Assembly (NCBI GenBank): GCA_963783855.1
Contig: CAWAPE010000004.1
Span: forward strand, 124,001-188,000
Reading direction: 5' to 3'
Length of the DNA: 64,000 nucleotides
DNA from: JAKAGZ01 sp963783855
Lineage (GTDB): Bacteria; Bacteroidota; Ignavibacteria; Ignavibacteriales; Ignavibacteriaceae
The translations under genes and the position numbers were made by a program. Shown piece after piece: positions 34,135-43,189 of the stretch. The number at the start of each line of letters is the position of its first letter. The stretch's first letter is position 1. A model generated the notes under the pieces. The model worked only from the letters and a program-made list of their open reading frames with translations. It was not told the origin of the DNA and did no database searches.

Positions 34135-35286
34135 TTAATCCTCCGTAGAATTATTTACGTTTAATGAGATTTTCTTAATAGTTTCTTCTTTCCAGTCTTT
34201 AAAATTACCTTCAATTATTTTTTTTCTCGCTTCTTTAACAAGGTTCAGATAAAAATGCAGATTGTGAATACTCCCCAGTTCAAGAGCGAGAATTTCTTTT
34301 GCTATATACAAATGCCTTAAATATGCTTTTGAATAATTTTTACAGGTATAACAGTCACAGTTTTCATCTATGGTTGAAAAATCATCTTTATATTTTGCGT
34401 TCCTCATTGAAAGAACACCTTTAGAAGTAAACAGATATGAATTTCTTGCGTTGCGCGTTGGCATTACGCAATCAAACATATCAATTCCTCTCTCAATAGC
34501 TTCAAGAATATTTTCCGGCCTTCCGACTCCCATAAGATAGCGGGGTTTTTCATCCGGCATAAAATTAGTAGTAAAATCTACCATTTCATACATTGTTTCA
34601 GCCGGTTCACCAACCGCAAGCCCGCCGATAGCATAGCCGTCAAAATCCAGTTTTACAAGATCCTTTGCTGATTCTTCACGAAGATCTTTGTAAACGCTTC
34701 CCTGAATTATCCCGAATAAAAACTGCTTATGTCCATACAAGGGTTTCGATTTATCAAAAGCTTCTTTATTTAATTTTGCCCAGTCAGATGTTAAATGTTT
34801 TGACTTCTTTGCATATTCATACTCGCAGGGGTAAGGTGTACATTCATCAAGAACCATCATAATATCCGAGCCGATGCTTCTCTCAATTCTGATCACTTTT
34901 TCCGGAGTAAAGAAATGTTTTGAGCCATCAAGATGTGATCTGAATTCTACTCCATCCGATTTAATTTTTCTTAATTCGGACAGGCTGAATACCTGGTAAC
35001 CACCGCTGTCTGTCAGTATAGGTTTATCCCAGTTAATAAATTTATGAAGCCCGCCAGCACTTTCAAGAACTTCTGTCCCGGGTCTTAAATAAAGATGATA
35101 AGTATTTGAAAGAACAATTTGTGCCTTAATGTCTTCTTCGAGATAGCTCTGGTTCACAGCTTTTACTGTACCCTGAGTACCCACAGGCATAAAAATGGGA
35201 GTTTCTACCTTCCCGTGATCCGTTTCAAATTCGCCTGCACGCGCTTTTGAACTCTTATCCCGAGCTAAAATTTTTGTATTTAACAA
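34135..35286 (-). CDS. tgt: tRNA-guanine transglycosylase (queuine/preQ1)
   Basis: 383 residues, TIM barrel. It exchanges G34 of certain tRNAs for preQ1. The catalytic aspartates lie in ILTDSGGYQVFS and MFDCVMPTRNARN. The glycine loop is GGLAVGEP. The zinc site is CDCYTCKNY plus a later His. The start is TTG at 35286 with AGGT upstream. It is coupled with yajC. Confidence 0.96.
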   Translation of the reverse strand: MLNTKILARDKSSKARAGEFETDHGKVETPIFMPVGTQGTVKAVNQSYLEEDIKAQIVLSNTYHLYLRPGTEVLESAGGLHKFINWDKPILTDSGGYQVFSLSELRKIKSDGVEFRSHLDGSKHFFTPEKVIRIERSIGSDIMMVLDECTPYPCEYEYAKKSKHLTSDWAKLNKEAFDKSKPLYGHKQFLFGIIQGSVYKDLREESAKDLVKLDFDGYAIGGLAVGEPAETMYEMVDFTTNFMPDEKPRYLMGVGRPENILEAIERGIDMFDCVMPTRNARNSYLFTSKGVLSMRNAKYKDDFSTIDENCDCYTCKNYSKAYLRHLYIAKEILALELGSIHNLHFYLNLVKEARKKIIEGNFKDWKEETIKKISLNVNNSTED

Positions 35287-35684
35287 ATTTACCTATAAAG
35301 CAATGAGAAATCAATTTAATAACAAGAACCTAAATTTACGGGAAAAATCAATAAAGATGAATTTTTCGACAGAATAATTACCGAAAAGGGACAAAAATAA
35401 AGTATTTGATCTTCTCATTAAGATTATAAAAAAAGGACTTCAGGCCTTGCCATTACCAGTAGCCGCTATGAACAAAAGTTTATTTATGAGTTTCTAAATT
35501 GTTAATTGAGTCTGGGCCTGAAGTGCTGCTACAAATAAAAGGGAAAGTGTAGAGAGAATATAAAACGGAATATATTTCCATTTTAATAGATAATTACTCC
35601 TGTATTTGATCTAATGCTTGAAGCTACAATGGGGTTAAAATTATTTTTACAGATTTATCATAAACGGTAAATAATCATGACTGC
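35287..35684. other. 400-bp spacer with a structured inverted repeat
   Basis: No full gene. ACTTCAGGCC (35437-35446) and GGCCTGAAGT (35515-35524) are a perfect 10-bp inverted repeat enclosing 68 bp. On the minus strand the 3' arm is followed within two bases by seven T. On the same strand, an open stretch at about 35494-35610 reads like a signal peptide (PFYILSTLSLLFVAALQAQT) and then stops at a TAG. It is either a small RNA with paired ends or the head of a lost exported protein. Confidence 0.4.
35494..35609 (-). pseudogene. Possible head of a lost exported protein
   Basis: Open minus-strand frame of fewer than 40 codons encoding a hydrophobic signal-like segment ending in AALQAQTQ, just as many '-AQ' signal peptides in this window do. 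It then meets a stop. No ATG fits; a GGAG lies just upstream of the hydrophobic part. Too short to assign. Confidence 0.25.
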
Positions 35685-36089
35685 TCAGAAAATAAAGCGG
35701 TTTTTTTCATTTTGAGATGGGACTCTGCATTTGGATCTCCTGCCAAAAAGTTTATACCGGTTCTCTGCAATAAAATCATAGATGGAATCTCTAAAAAATG
35801 GTGGTATAAATCTCAGAATATAAAGTACCTGCCATAAGCCATTGAGATCTTTTACAATCCGCAAAACTGCAGTTGATTTTATAAAGCACCTGTTCTCTTC
35901 AATCATAATTATCGAATCTGCTGTTTTTGTACCTATCGAAAATTTTTCAACCAGATTCTTTCCGGTGTTTGATTGAAGAAGTGCAAATTTGAAAACTTTG
36001 TTTTTATCCCTTTTGATTATAAAATCGACCCAGAAATTGCAAAAAACACAAACTCCGTCAAAAAGGATTATTTTTTCTGAAGGCAACAT
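35685..36089 (-). CDS. DCC-family thioredoxin-like protein (DUF393)
   Basis: 134 residues. LFDGVCVFCNFWVDFI carries the DxxCxxC signature (Asp11, Cys14, Cys17) of the DCC/YuxK family, a thioredoxin-fold group of unproven oxidoreductase function. The C-terminal half has the usual ILRFIPPFFRDSIYDFIAENRYKLFG pattern. It is probably in one transcript with the CNNM gene upstream. Confidence 0.85.
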   Translation of the reverse strand: MLPSEKIILFDGVCVFCNFWVDFIIKRDKNKVFKFALLQSNTGKNLVEKFSIGTKTADSIIMIEENRCFIKSTAVLRIVKDLNGLWQVLYILRFIPPFFRDSIYDFIAENRYKLFGRRSKCRVPSQNEKNRFIF

Positions 36090-36115
36090 CTATAATAAAT
36101 TAAAGAAGAAAAAAT

Positions 36116-37339
36116 TTATTCATTATTTACAGTGAGTTTAACAAGGTCAATCCTGATATTAGAAGACCGGGCAATGAGTATAGTGAAATTATCAAGCACA
36201 ACAATTTCTCCCTGCTCCGGTATCCTACCAAGCTTTGTGGTTACATACCCAGCAATTGTTTCATAATCTCCCGGTAGAATATTCAAATCATATTTTTCAT
36301 TTATAAAGTCTATTTCAACCTTTCCGCTAATAAGATATGTATCCGTGGCAATTCTTCTGCAAATATCTTCTTCAACATCATATTCATCCTTTATTTCACC
36401 GAATAGTTCTTCAATAATATCTTCAATAGTAACAATACCTGCTGTGCCACCAAATTCATCAATTACAATAGCAATTGAAGATTGCTTTCTTAAGAATTCG
36501 TTTAGCATATCAAAACTTTTTTTTGTCTCTGGTACAAAGATCACTTCCCTGATAATGCTTTGCAGGTTTTCAGGTGATTTGAATAAATCGTATGTGAGAA
36601 TCATTCCTTTAATGTTATCAAGATTTTCATCATAGACAATTAATTTTGAAAATCCGGATTCAATAAACAGATCAAGAGCTTCATCAATTGTCTGGTTAAT
36701 TTCTATCCCGACAATCTCTGTCCTTGGCCTCATTGCTTCATAAACGCGCTGGTCGGCAAGATCAAAAACTTTGCTTATAATATCACTTTCTTTTTTATTT
36801 ACTACACCAGCCTCATGGCTCTCTTTTACGAGTGATTCAATATCTTCTTTGCTGAATAAATTCCTGATATTTTCAGGCTTAAGGTTTGAAGATTGTGTTA
36901 ATAATGAAGAAATAGAAGAGAAAAATTTCACGAATGGATAAAGGATGAAAGACACAATCCTGATCGGTATTGCGGAGACAAATACTACCCTGTCAGCCAG
37001 TTCACGTGCAAAATATTTGGGGAGCAACTCTCCAAAAATCAGAAGGACAAAAGTTGATAATAACAATATTTTAATTTCGCCAAAGCCGAAAAATGCCGAC
37101 AGGAATACCGTGCTTACTGAAGCAAAAGCTACATTAACAATATTATTTCCAATAAGAACAACTGAAAAGAAATCCTGAGGATCGTTTATAAAATGCAAGG
37201 CATTTTCAGCAGCCATATTTTTTTTGCGTGCTTTGATTTCAACTTTTATCTTATTGGCTACAACAAATGCAATTTCCGAAGCAGCAAAAAAGCCGCTGAG
37301 GAGAATAAGCAATGCCAGGATTATTAGATCTTCAATCAT
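36116..37339 (-). CDS. CNNM/CorC-type hemolysin-family membrane protein
   Basis: 407 residues. Domain order is DUF21 (about 1-185, four helices), a CBS pair (about 205-325, with MRPRTEIVGI at its start), and a CorC_HlyC domain at the end. Proteins of this layout export or regulate Mg2+ (and sometimes Co2+). VIDEFGGTAGIVTIEDIIEELFGEI is the hallmark of the second CBS. It is followed at 26 bp by the DCC gene. Confidence 0.9.
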   Translation of the reverse strand: MIEDLIILALLILLSGFFAASEIAFVVANKIKVEIKARKKNMAAENALHFINDPQDFFSVVLIGNNIVNVAFASVSTVFLSAFFGFGEIKILLLSTFVLLIFGELLPKYFARELADRVVFVSAIPIRIVSFILYPFVKFFSSISSLLTQSSNLKPENIRNLFSKEDIESLVKESHEAGVVNKKESDIISKVFDLADQRVYEAMRPRTEIVGIEINQTIDEALDLFIESGFSKLIVYDENLDNIKGMILTYDLFKSPENLQSIIREVIFVPETKKSFDMLNEFLRKQSSIAIVIDEFGGTAGIVTIEDIIEELFGEIKDEYDVEEDICRRIATDTYLISGKVEIDFINEKYDLNILPGDYETIAGYVTTKLGRIPEQGEIVVLDNFTILIARSSNIRIDLVKLTVNNE

Positions 37340-37345
37340 TAAATA

Positions 37346-38215
37346 TTAATAAATTATGAGCGTTGTAGTTAATATATAAAGAACAACATTTATAATCATC
37401 GCTGGATCAGTAATCAGGAGTTCCGTAGTATTTTCTCCTTTTTTGTTCATATAAACCAGGAACATATATCTGAAAATTCCGAAAACTACAAACGGAGTTG
37501 TATAAATTAGTTTTTCTGTTCCGAAAACCGATACGGTACGTGCTGCAACTGTATAAAGTGCATAGCAAATAATTACTCCGGCAGCTGCAACAGTCGCCAT
37601 TTGATCCGCAAAATTTTTCGAATAAAATTGGAGCACTTTTCTTGTATAATTCATTTCTTCATTTTCAGGGAGATTTAATTCTGATCTTCTTTTCATGACA
37701 GCAAGAAATAATGAGATGAACATTGTGGTTAAGATCAGCCAGCTTGATATCTCCACACCAATTGCAAATGCGCCGGCAAAAACTCTTATCATAAATCCTG
37801 TGGCGATTGAGAATATATCCAGCAAAACAATATTTCTAAAAAAGAAGGAATAAAAAATGTTTAGAATTAAATAAGCTCCTAATGCTGAAATAAACTGGAT
37901 ATTAAATCCGCGCAGTAAGAACAGAATGATAATGAAAAATCCAAGGGCGTAAGAAATTGCTTTAGGAATTGCTATTCTACCCGAGGCAATTGGCCTGTTT
38001 TTCTTTTTAGGATGGAGTTTGTCCGATTCTACATCAATAATATCATTGAATATATAGACAATGCTCGACGTAAAACAAAAAAGGAAGAATGCAAGTACGG
38101 TTGTGTACAGGTAAGCTGTATCAAAAAGATGTTTTGAAAATATTAATGGTACAAAGACAAATAAATTTTTAATCCACTGTGGGATTCTATATAATTTAAT
38201 AAAGTCTTTTAACAT
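37346..38215 (-). CDS. UbiA-family decaprenyl-phosphate phosphoribosyltransferase (DPPR synthase)-like
   Basis: 289 residues, about eight or nine helices. The first aspartate-rich motif, FNDIIDVESDKLHPKKKNRP, matches the DPPR synthase type (Rv3806c: NDxxDxxxDxxHPxKxxRPIA), not quinone-type UbiA. QWIKNLFVFVPLIF at the N-terminus is also typical. In mycobacteria the enzyme attaches phosphoribose to a polyprenyl phosphate as the first step of arabinan donor synthesis. No DprE1/DprE2 partners are nearby, so the product here is open. The ATG overlaps the mutase stop (TAATG). Confidence 0.78.
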   Translation of the reverse strand: MLKDFIKLYRIPQWIKNLFVFVPLIFSKHLFDTAYLYTTVLAFFLFCFTSSIVYIFNDIIDVESDKLHPKKKNRPIASGRIAIPKAISYALGFFIIILFLLRGFNIQFISALGAYLILNIFYSFFFRNIVLLDIFSIATGFMIRVFAGAFAIGVEISSWLILTTMFISLFLAVMKRRSELNLPENEEMNYTRKVLQFYSKNFADQMATVAAAGVIICYALYTVAARTVSVFGTEKLIYTTPFVVFGIFRYMFLVYMNKKGENTTELLITDPAMIINVVLYILTTTLIIY

Positions 38216-39870
38216 TAAAAGACTGCCGCCTCTTCGTATGTTCCGAAAACTTCTCTGAGTTCGCCGACCATTTCACCCATTGTTACGTAATTCTGAGCTG
38301 CTTTAATAAATACAGGCATCAGGTTTGTCCCATCCTCCGCAGCTTTCTTAATCTCTGCAAGACTTTCATCAACTGCCTGCTGGTTCCTGCTCTGCTTAAT
38401 CTCAGCTAGTTCTCTCTTTTGTTTCTTTTCAACTTCAGGAGAAATAAGTAAAATGGGGATATCAACTTTCTCGTCACTTTCTACAAATTCATTTACCCCA
38501 ACAATAAATTTTTCCTTCTTTTCAACTGCTTTCTGATATATGTATGCTGCATCTGCAATTTCTTTCTGGAAATAGCCTGTTTCAATTGCCGGGATAACTC
38601 CGCCGAGCGAATCAATCTGGTCAAAAATTTCGTTTGCCTGTTTTTCCATTTTATCTGTAAGAGCCTCAACAAAATAGCTTCCTCCGAGCGGATCAACAGT
38701 ATTTATTACACCGGTTTCATATGCGATCAATTGCTGTGTACGCAAAGCAATCTTAACCGCCTTTTCACTCGGCAATGCCAGCGTTTCATCCATTGAGTTT
38801 GTATGAAGCGATTGTGTACCGCCAAGGACTCCGGCCAATGCCTGGTAAGCAGTTCTTACAATATTATTTTCAGGCTGCTGTGCTGTTAAAGTACAACCCG
38901 CTGTTTGAGTATGAAATCTGAGCCACCACGAACGTGGATTTTTCGCTCCGTATTTTTCTTTCATTCTCTTAGCATAAATTCTTCTTGCAGCACGAAACTT
39001 CGCAATCTCCTCGAAGAAATCGAGATGAGAATTAAAGAAATAAGAAATTCTCGGTGCAAATTCGTCAACATCCATTCCTCTCTCTATGCAAGCTTCAATA
39101 TAAGCGAATCCATCGGCCAGTGTATAAGCAAGTTCCTGCACTGAGGTTGAACCAGCTTCACGAATGTGATAACCGCTTACAGAAACAGGATTCCATTGTG
39201 GAACTTCGTTTTTACAGAATTCAATCATATCAACAATAATTCTCATTGAAGGTTTAGGCGGATAGATATATTCTTTTTGAGCGATGTATTCTTTTAGAAT
39301 ATCATTTTGCAAAGTTCCTCTTAGCTTATCAAAACTAACACCCTGGTTTTGTGCTACTGCAAGATAAAATGCAAAGATCATTGCAGCAGGAGAATTAATT
39401 GTCATTGATGTGGAAACTTTATCAAGAGGAATTTTATCGAAAAGTGTCTGCATATCTTTAAGAGAAGAAATTGAAACACCACAAATCCCAACTTCACCTT
39501 CACTCAGTGCTGCATCCGAGTCCCATCCCATTAATGTTGGAAGATCGAAGGCAACAGATAATCCAGTCTGCCCGTTTTTAAGCAGGTAATGGAATCGTTG
39601 ATTTGTATCTTCGGGAGAACCAAAACCGGCAAACTGCCTCATAGTCCAGATTCTTCCACGATAACCGTTAGGATGAATTCCTCTTGTGTAAGGATATTCA
39701 CCAGGAAAACCAATCTCGCTTAGATAATTAATATTTTCAATGTCATCGGGTCCGTAAAATGGGTTAATATCCTCCCCGCTCACAGTAGTAAAAGTCATTC
39801 CGGTCGTTTTTGCCGACTTCAGTTTTTCATCGTGACTTTCTCTTCTCTTTTTATATTCATTATCAATCAT
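38215..39870 (-). CDS. icmA: Acyl-CoA mutase large subunit, isobutyryl-CoA-mutase-like (Phe/Gln type)
   Basis: About 551 residues, the TIM-barrel large subunit only. The B12-binding domain is absent, so a separate small subunit must exist elsewhere. Two residues fix specificity in this family. Where methylmalonyl-CoA mutase has Tyr89 (RQYAGF) and Arg207, this protein has Phe80 (RQFAGF) and Gln198 (IAQKEYIYPP), exactly the pair of isobutyryl-CoA mutase. Other mutase landmarks (GYHIREAG, GGTQSLHTNS) are intact. The ATG at 39870 is chosen because GGAA is well placed; a TTG five codons upstream is possible. A methylmalonyl-CoA label would be misleading. Confidence 0.8.
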   Translation of the reverse strand: MIDNEYKKRRESHDEKLKSAKTTGMTFTTVSGEDINPFYGPDDIENINYLSEIGFPGEYPYTRGIHPNGYRGRIWTMRQFAGFGSPEDTNQRFHYLLKNGQTGLSVAFDLPTLMGWDSDAALSEGEVGICGVSISSLKDMQTLFDKIPLDKVSTSMTINSPAAMIFAFYLAVAQNQGVSFDKLRGTLQNDILKEYIAQKEYIYPPKPSMRIIVDMIEFCKNEVPQWNPVSVSGYHIREAGSTSVQELAYTLADGFAYIEACIERGMDVDEFAPRISYFFNSHLDFFEEIAKFRAARRIYAKRMKEKYGAKNPRSWWLRFHTQTAGCTLTAQQPENNIVRTAYQALAGVLGGTQSLHTNSMDETLALPSEKAVKIALRTQQLIAYETGVINTVDPLGGSYFVEALTDKMEKQANEIFDQIDSLGGVIPAIETGYFQKEIADAAYIYQKAVEKKEKFIVGVNEFVESDEKVDIPILLISPEVEKKQKRELAEIKQSRNQQAVDESLAEIKKAAEDGTNLMPVFIKAAQNYVTMGEMVGELREVFGTYEEAAVF

Positions 39871-39931
39871 TTTAATTCCATTCAATTTAATTTATTACTT
39901 AAAGTTACTTAAATATTTTAATATAAAACAG

Positions 39932-41794
39932 TTAGCTCGTTCTTCCGAACCTTCTGTCAAACTCATCCAATGATATTTTCACCAGCACCGGGCGTCCGTG
40001 GGGACAAACATACGGCATCGATGTTGCAAAAAGCTGGTCGATTAGCAGTCTCATTTCTGCTTCAGTTAATTTATCACCTGCTTTGATTGCAGTTTTACAG
40101 GAATAGGATTTTGCGATATTATCCCTGTCTTCCAGTTTTTTCTCAGTCTGATTGCTCACATATTCATCAATAATTTCAAGCAATACCTTTTCTTCAGATC
40201 CCTGTTTAACATCTTCCGGCACGCCTTCAATAATAATAGAATTTTTTGTCGAGAATTTGATGGAGAAGCCTATTTTCACAAGATATGGGTGTAACTCTTT
40301 TAGAATTCCAAACGTTCCCGGATCAAGCACAAGTTTACGCGGGAAAAGAAGCTGCTGGGTAAAAGGCATATCGGCATCAAATCTTCTAAGCGCTTTTTCA
40401 TACAATATTCTTTCGTGTGCAACGTGCTGATCGATAATCATCAGTCCGCTTTTTATCTGTGATAATATATACTTGTTATGAAGTTGAATAATAAACGGGG
40501 ATTCTGCCTCCGGATTTACAGTAGTTCCTTCGCCTGAAATTTTATGGAATACTTCCCTGTTCTCTTTTTTATCAAACGGAAGTTGAGATACTTCCCCGCC
40601 TGGTTTTGTAACTACATCATCAGGAATAGCACTGAAGATTAAATCTATATCATTATCTGAAAATTTACCTTCTTTCTGCCTTTTCTGCTCTCTGAATGCA
40701 GGACGATCCGTAAAATCGTTAGGCTCTGTTTTATTAAAATGATTGAATCTCATTTTTTCTGTTTCATCGGTTACATCAGTGAACATCATTGATGGGACAA
40801 GATCGTGATCACCTAAAGATTTTTTGATTACTGCCAGCACAAAATTATAAACATCTTTTTCATCATCGAATTTCACTTCAAGTTTTGAAGGATGCACATT
40901 TACATCAATTTTCCTGGGATCAATTTGAAGAAACAGAACAAAGAAGGGGTAGTCTCCTTTTTCAAGAATATTTTCATAAGCAGAAAAAACTGCGTGATTA
41001 ACCTGTCTGCTGATTACATACCTGTTATTCAGAAAAAGATATTGCTCCCCCTTGCTTTTCTTTAGCATGCTTGGCTTACCTACGAAACCCAACAAACTTA
41101 AATATTCTGTTTTTTCGTTAACCGGGATCAAAGCATCCATCATATTATCAGCAAAAACACTTTTTATCCTATCTCCAAGATTACCTGCCGGGAAATCATA
41201 AAGCAGCTGATCATCATTAAAAAATCTGAAATGTATATTTGAGTGGCTGAGAGAAATTTTATTAAAAGTATCGATGATATGTCTCATCTCCGTCGCATCA
41301 GTCTTAAGAAAATTTCTTCTGCCGGGAGTGTTGAAAAAAAGATTTTTAACAGATACGGAAGTACCCTTCGGATAAGATCCTTTTTCCTTTATAAGATTTT
41401 CAGAATCATCAAAACGGATTAGAGTACCAAGTTCTTCATCCGGAGTTTCAGTGCGGATTTCCATTTGACTTACGGCAGCGATTGAGCTCAGTGCTTCACC
41501 TCTGAAACCCAGGGTATGGATTGCATCCAAATCTTCCAGAGAATAAATTTTACTGGTAGCATGTTTCTGAATTGAAAGAATTACGTCTTCTTCGGGCATT
41601 CCGTTTCCATCATCAAAGACCTGTATTAAAGATTTGCCCGCACGTTTTACTATTACATCAACATTTCTTGCATTCGCATCAATTGCATTTTCCAATAATT
41701 CCTTAACAACAGATTCCGGCCTTTGTACAACTTCACCTGCAGCAATTTTATTTGCAAGATTTTCCGGCAATATTTTTATTTTTTTATCAGACAT
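39932..41794 (-). CDS. mutL: DNA mismatch repair protein MutL
   Basis: 620 residues. The GHKL ATPase domain has ENAIDAN, DDGNGM and LGFRGEALSSIAAVS. The C-terminal domain contains the endonuclease motif DQHVAHERILYE and CPHGRP. It is therefore the nicking type of MutL, which strains lacking MutH use. MutS is not in the window. folA lies 1 bp upstream on the same strand. Confidence 0.95.
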   Translation of the reverse strand: MSDKKIKILPENLANKIAAGEVVQRPESVVKELLENAIDANARNVDVIVKRAGKSLIQVFDDGNGMPEEDVILSIQKHATSKIYSLEDLDAIHTLGFRGEALSSIAAVSQMEIRTETPDEELGTLIRFDDSENLIKEKGSYPKGTSVSVKNLFFNTPGRRNFLKTDATEMRHIIDTFNKISLSHSNIHFRFFNDDQLLYDFPAGNLGDRIKSVFADNMMDALIPVNEKTEYLSLLGFVGKPSMLKKSKGEQYLFLNNRYVISRQVNHAVFSAYENILEKGDYPFFVLFLQIDPRKIDVNVHPSKLEVKFDDEKDVYNFVLAVIKKSLGDHDLVPSMMFTDVTDETEKMRFNHFNKTEPNDFTDRPAFREQKRQKEGKFSDNDIDLIFSAIPDDVVTKPGGEVSQLPFDKKENREVFHKISGEGTTVNPEAESPFIIQLHNKYILSQIKSGLMIIDQHVAHERILYEKALRRFDADMPFTQQLLFPRKLVLDPGTFGILKELHPYLVKIGFSIKFSTKNSIIIEGVPEDVKQGSEEKVLLEIIDEYVSNQTEKKLEDRDNIAKSYSCKTAIKAGDKLTEAEMRLLIDQLFATSMPYVCPHGRPVLVKISLDEFDRRFGRTS

Positions 41795-41795
41795 T

Positions 41796-42275
41796 TTATT
41801 TCTTTACGTACCAAAATATTTCAAATTGTTCCCTATCCTCTTTCTTTACCACTTTCCATTCTTCTTTGCTAAATTTCGGAAAAAACACATCGCCTTCCGC
41901 TTCAAATTTCATATAGGATAAAATCATTTCATCCGCTGTACTAATAGCCTGTGAATAAATTTCACCACCACCAATCACAAATGTCTTTTCAAATTTTTCT
42001 TTTTCACAGTGAGAATAGGCTTCAGATAAGCTATTAAATATTTTCACTTCTTCAAACGGATAATTTATACCTGTTTTTTGCGTTAAAACTATGTTCAACC
42101 TGCCTTTCAGGGGTTTCCCGAGAGTTTCAAATGTCTTCCTGCCCATAATTATTGGGAAACCATATGTGGTATTTTTAAAATGCTGAAATTCTTCTTTCAC
42201 GTGCCAGGGCATTTCCCCGTCTGATTTACCAATAACTCCGTTTTGGGCTATGGCAGAAATTACTATAATTTTCAA
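41796..42275 (-). CDS. folA: Dihydrofolate reductase
   Basis: 159 residues. It reduces dihydrofolate with NADPH. AQNGVIGKSDGEMPWHVKEE is the N-terminal active-site stretch, with the acidic residue in the usual Asp27 position replaced by the nearby Glu of KEE; MGRKTFETLG and VIGGGEIYSQA are also present. Its ATG overlaps the thyA stop by 4 nt, giving a coupled pair that recycles the folate oxidised by ThyA. Confidence 0.95.
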   Translation of the reverse strand: MKIIVISAIAQNGVIGKSDGEMPWHVKEEFQHFKNTTYGFPIIMGRKTFETLGKPLKGRLNIVLTQKTGINYPFEEVKIFNSLSEAYSHCEKEKFEKTFVIGGGEIYSQAISTADEMILSYMKFEAEGDVFFPKFSKEEWKVVKKEDREQFEIFWYVKK

Positions 42276-43111
42276 ACAGCTACCTCGAATTTTATCGGAT
42301 CGTGACTCTTGTAATCAACAAGTTCAAAGTCTTCAAAAGTTAATTCATCAATAGGTTTTTTGGCAATTATTAATTTCGGCAAAGACATCGGTTCACGCTT
42401 TAATTGTTCTTTCAGCCCTTCGCTGTGATCATATTTTTCCATTGGTGAACCTTTTTCTGCATAATAAATATGCGCATCCACAATAGAGTGGGCAAAATAT
42501 CCTGGGCCCAGACCAGTTTCCTGTGCGATTATCTGAGTGAGCAGAGAATATGCTGCAAGATTAAACGGAATTCCAAGCGCAATATCACCGGATCTTTGAG
42601 TCAAATGACAATTCAATTTGCCATCACTTACATTAAAGGTATAAGTATAATGACATGGCGGAAGTTTGCTGGTTGTTGCATTTCCCGGCTCCCATGCTGT
42701 TACAACCATTCTTCTGCTGTATGGATTATTTCTTATTTCATTAATTACATATTGAATCTGATCAACTTCTCGCACCTGCCAGTTACCATCTTTATCTTTT
42801 TGTGCACTTGGAAAGTGCCTCCAGTAATGCCCGTAAGCTGTGTCAAGATTTCCATCTTCATCGGCCCATGCATCCCAGATTTTTGTTTTCTTCCTCAGAT
42901 TCCTGATATGATCCTCACCTGAAAGATACCACAGAACTTCGTGTAGCATTGATTTCCATTTCATCTTTTTGGTAGTCAATAATGGAAATCCCTTTGATAA
43001 ATCAACCCTGTAAAAAGCGCCGAAATACGAAAGAGTATCTACTCCGGTCCTGGATTTCTTTCTTACACCATTCTCAAGAACGAGTTTTACAAGATCCTTG
43101 TATTCTTTCAT
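42272..43111 (-). CDS. thyA: Thymidylate synthase ThyA
   Basis: 279 residues, slightly longer than the 264-residue E. coli enzyme. It methylates dUMP with methylene-tetrahydrofolate. The catalytic cysteine lies in LPPCHYTYTF, and RRMVVTAWEP, QRSGDIALGIPFNLA and DAHIYY are landmark stretches. It is coupled to folA, and the ATG has a poor Shine-Dalgarno. There is no ThyX. Confidence 0.96.
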   Translation of the reverse strand: MKEYKDLVKLVLENGVRKKSRTGVDTLSYFGAFYRVDLSKGFPLLTTKKMKWKSMLHEVLWYLSGEDHIRNLRKKTKIWDAWADEDGNLDTAYGHYWRHFPSAQKDKDGNWQVREVDQIQYVINEIRNNPYSRRMVVTAWEPGNATTSKLPPCHYTYTFNVSDGKLNCHLTQRSGDIALGIPFNLAAYSLLTQIIAQETGLGPGYFAHSIVDAHIYYAEKGSPMEKYDHSEGLKEQLKREPMSLPKLIIAKKPIDELTFEDFELVDYKSHDPIKFEVAV

Positions 43112-43189
43112 TAAAAACCCTGGAGTTAAAATTTTGTGAGTAATTAAGCAAATTTAATAAAATAAAGTGTAGTGTTAAAGAATTAAGCG

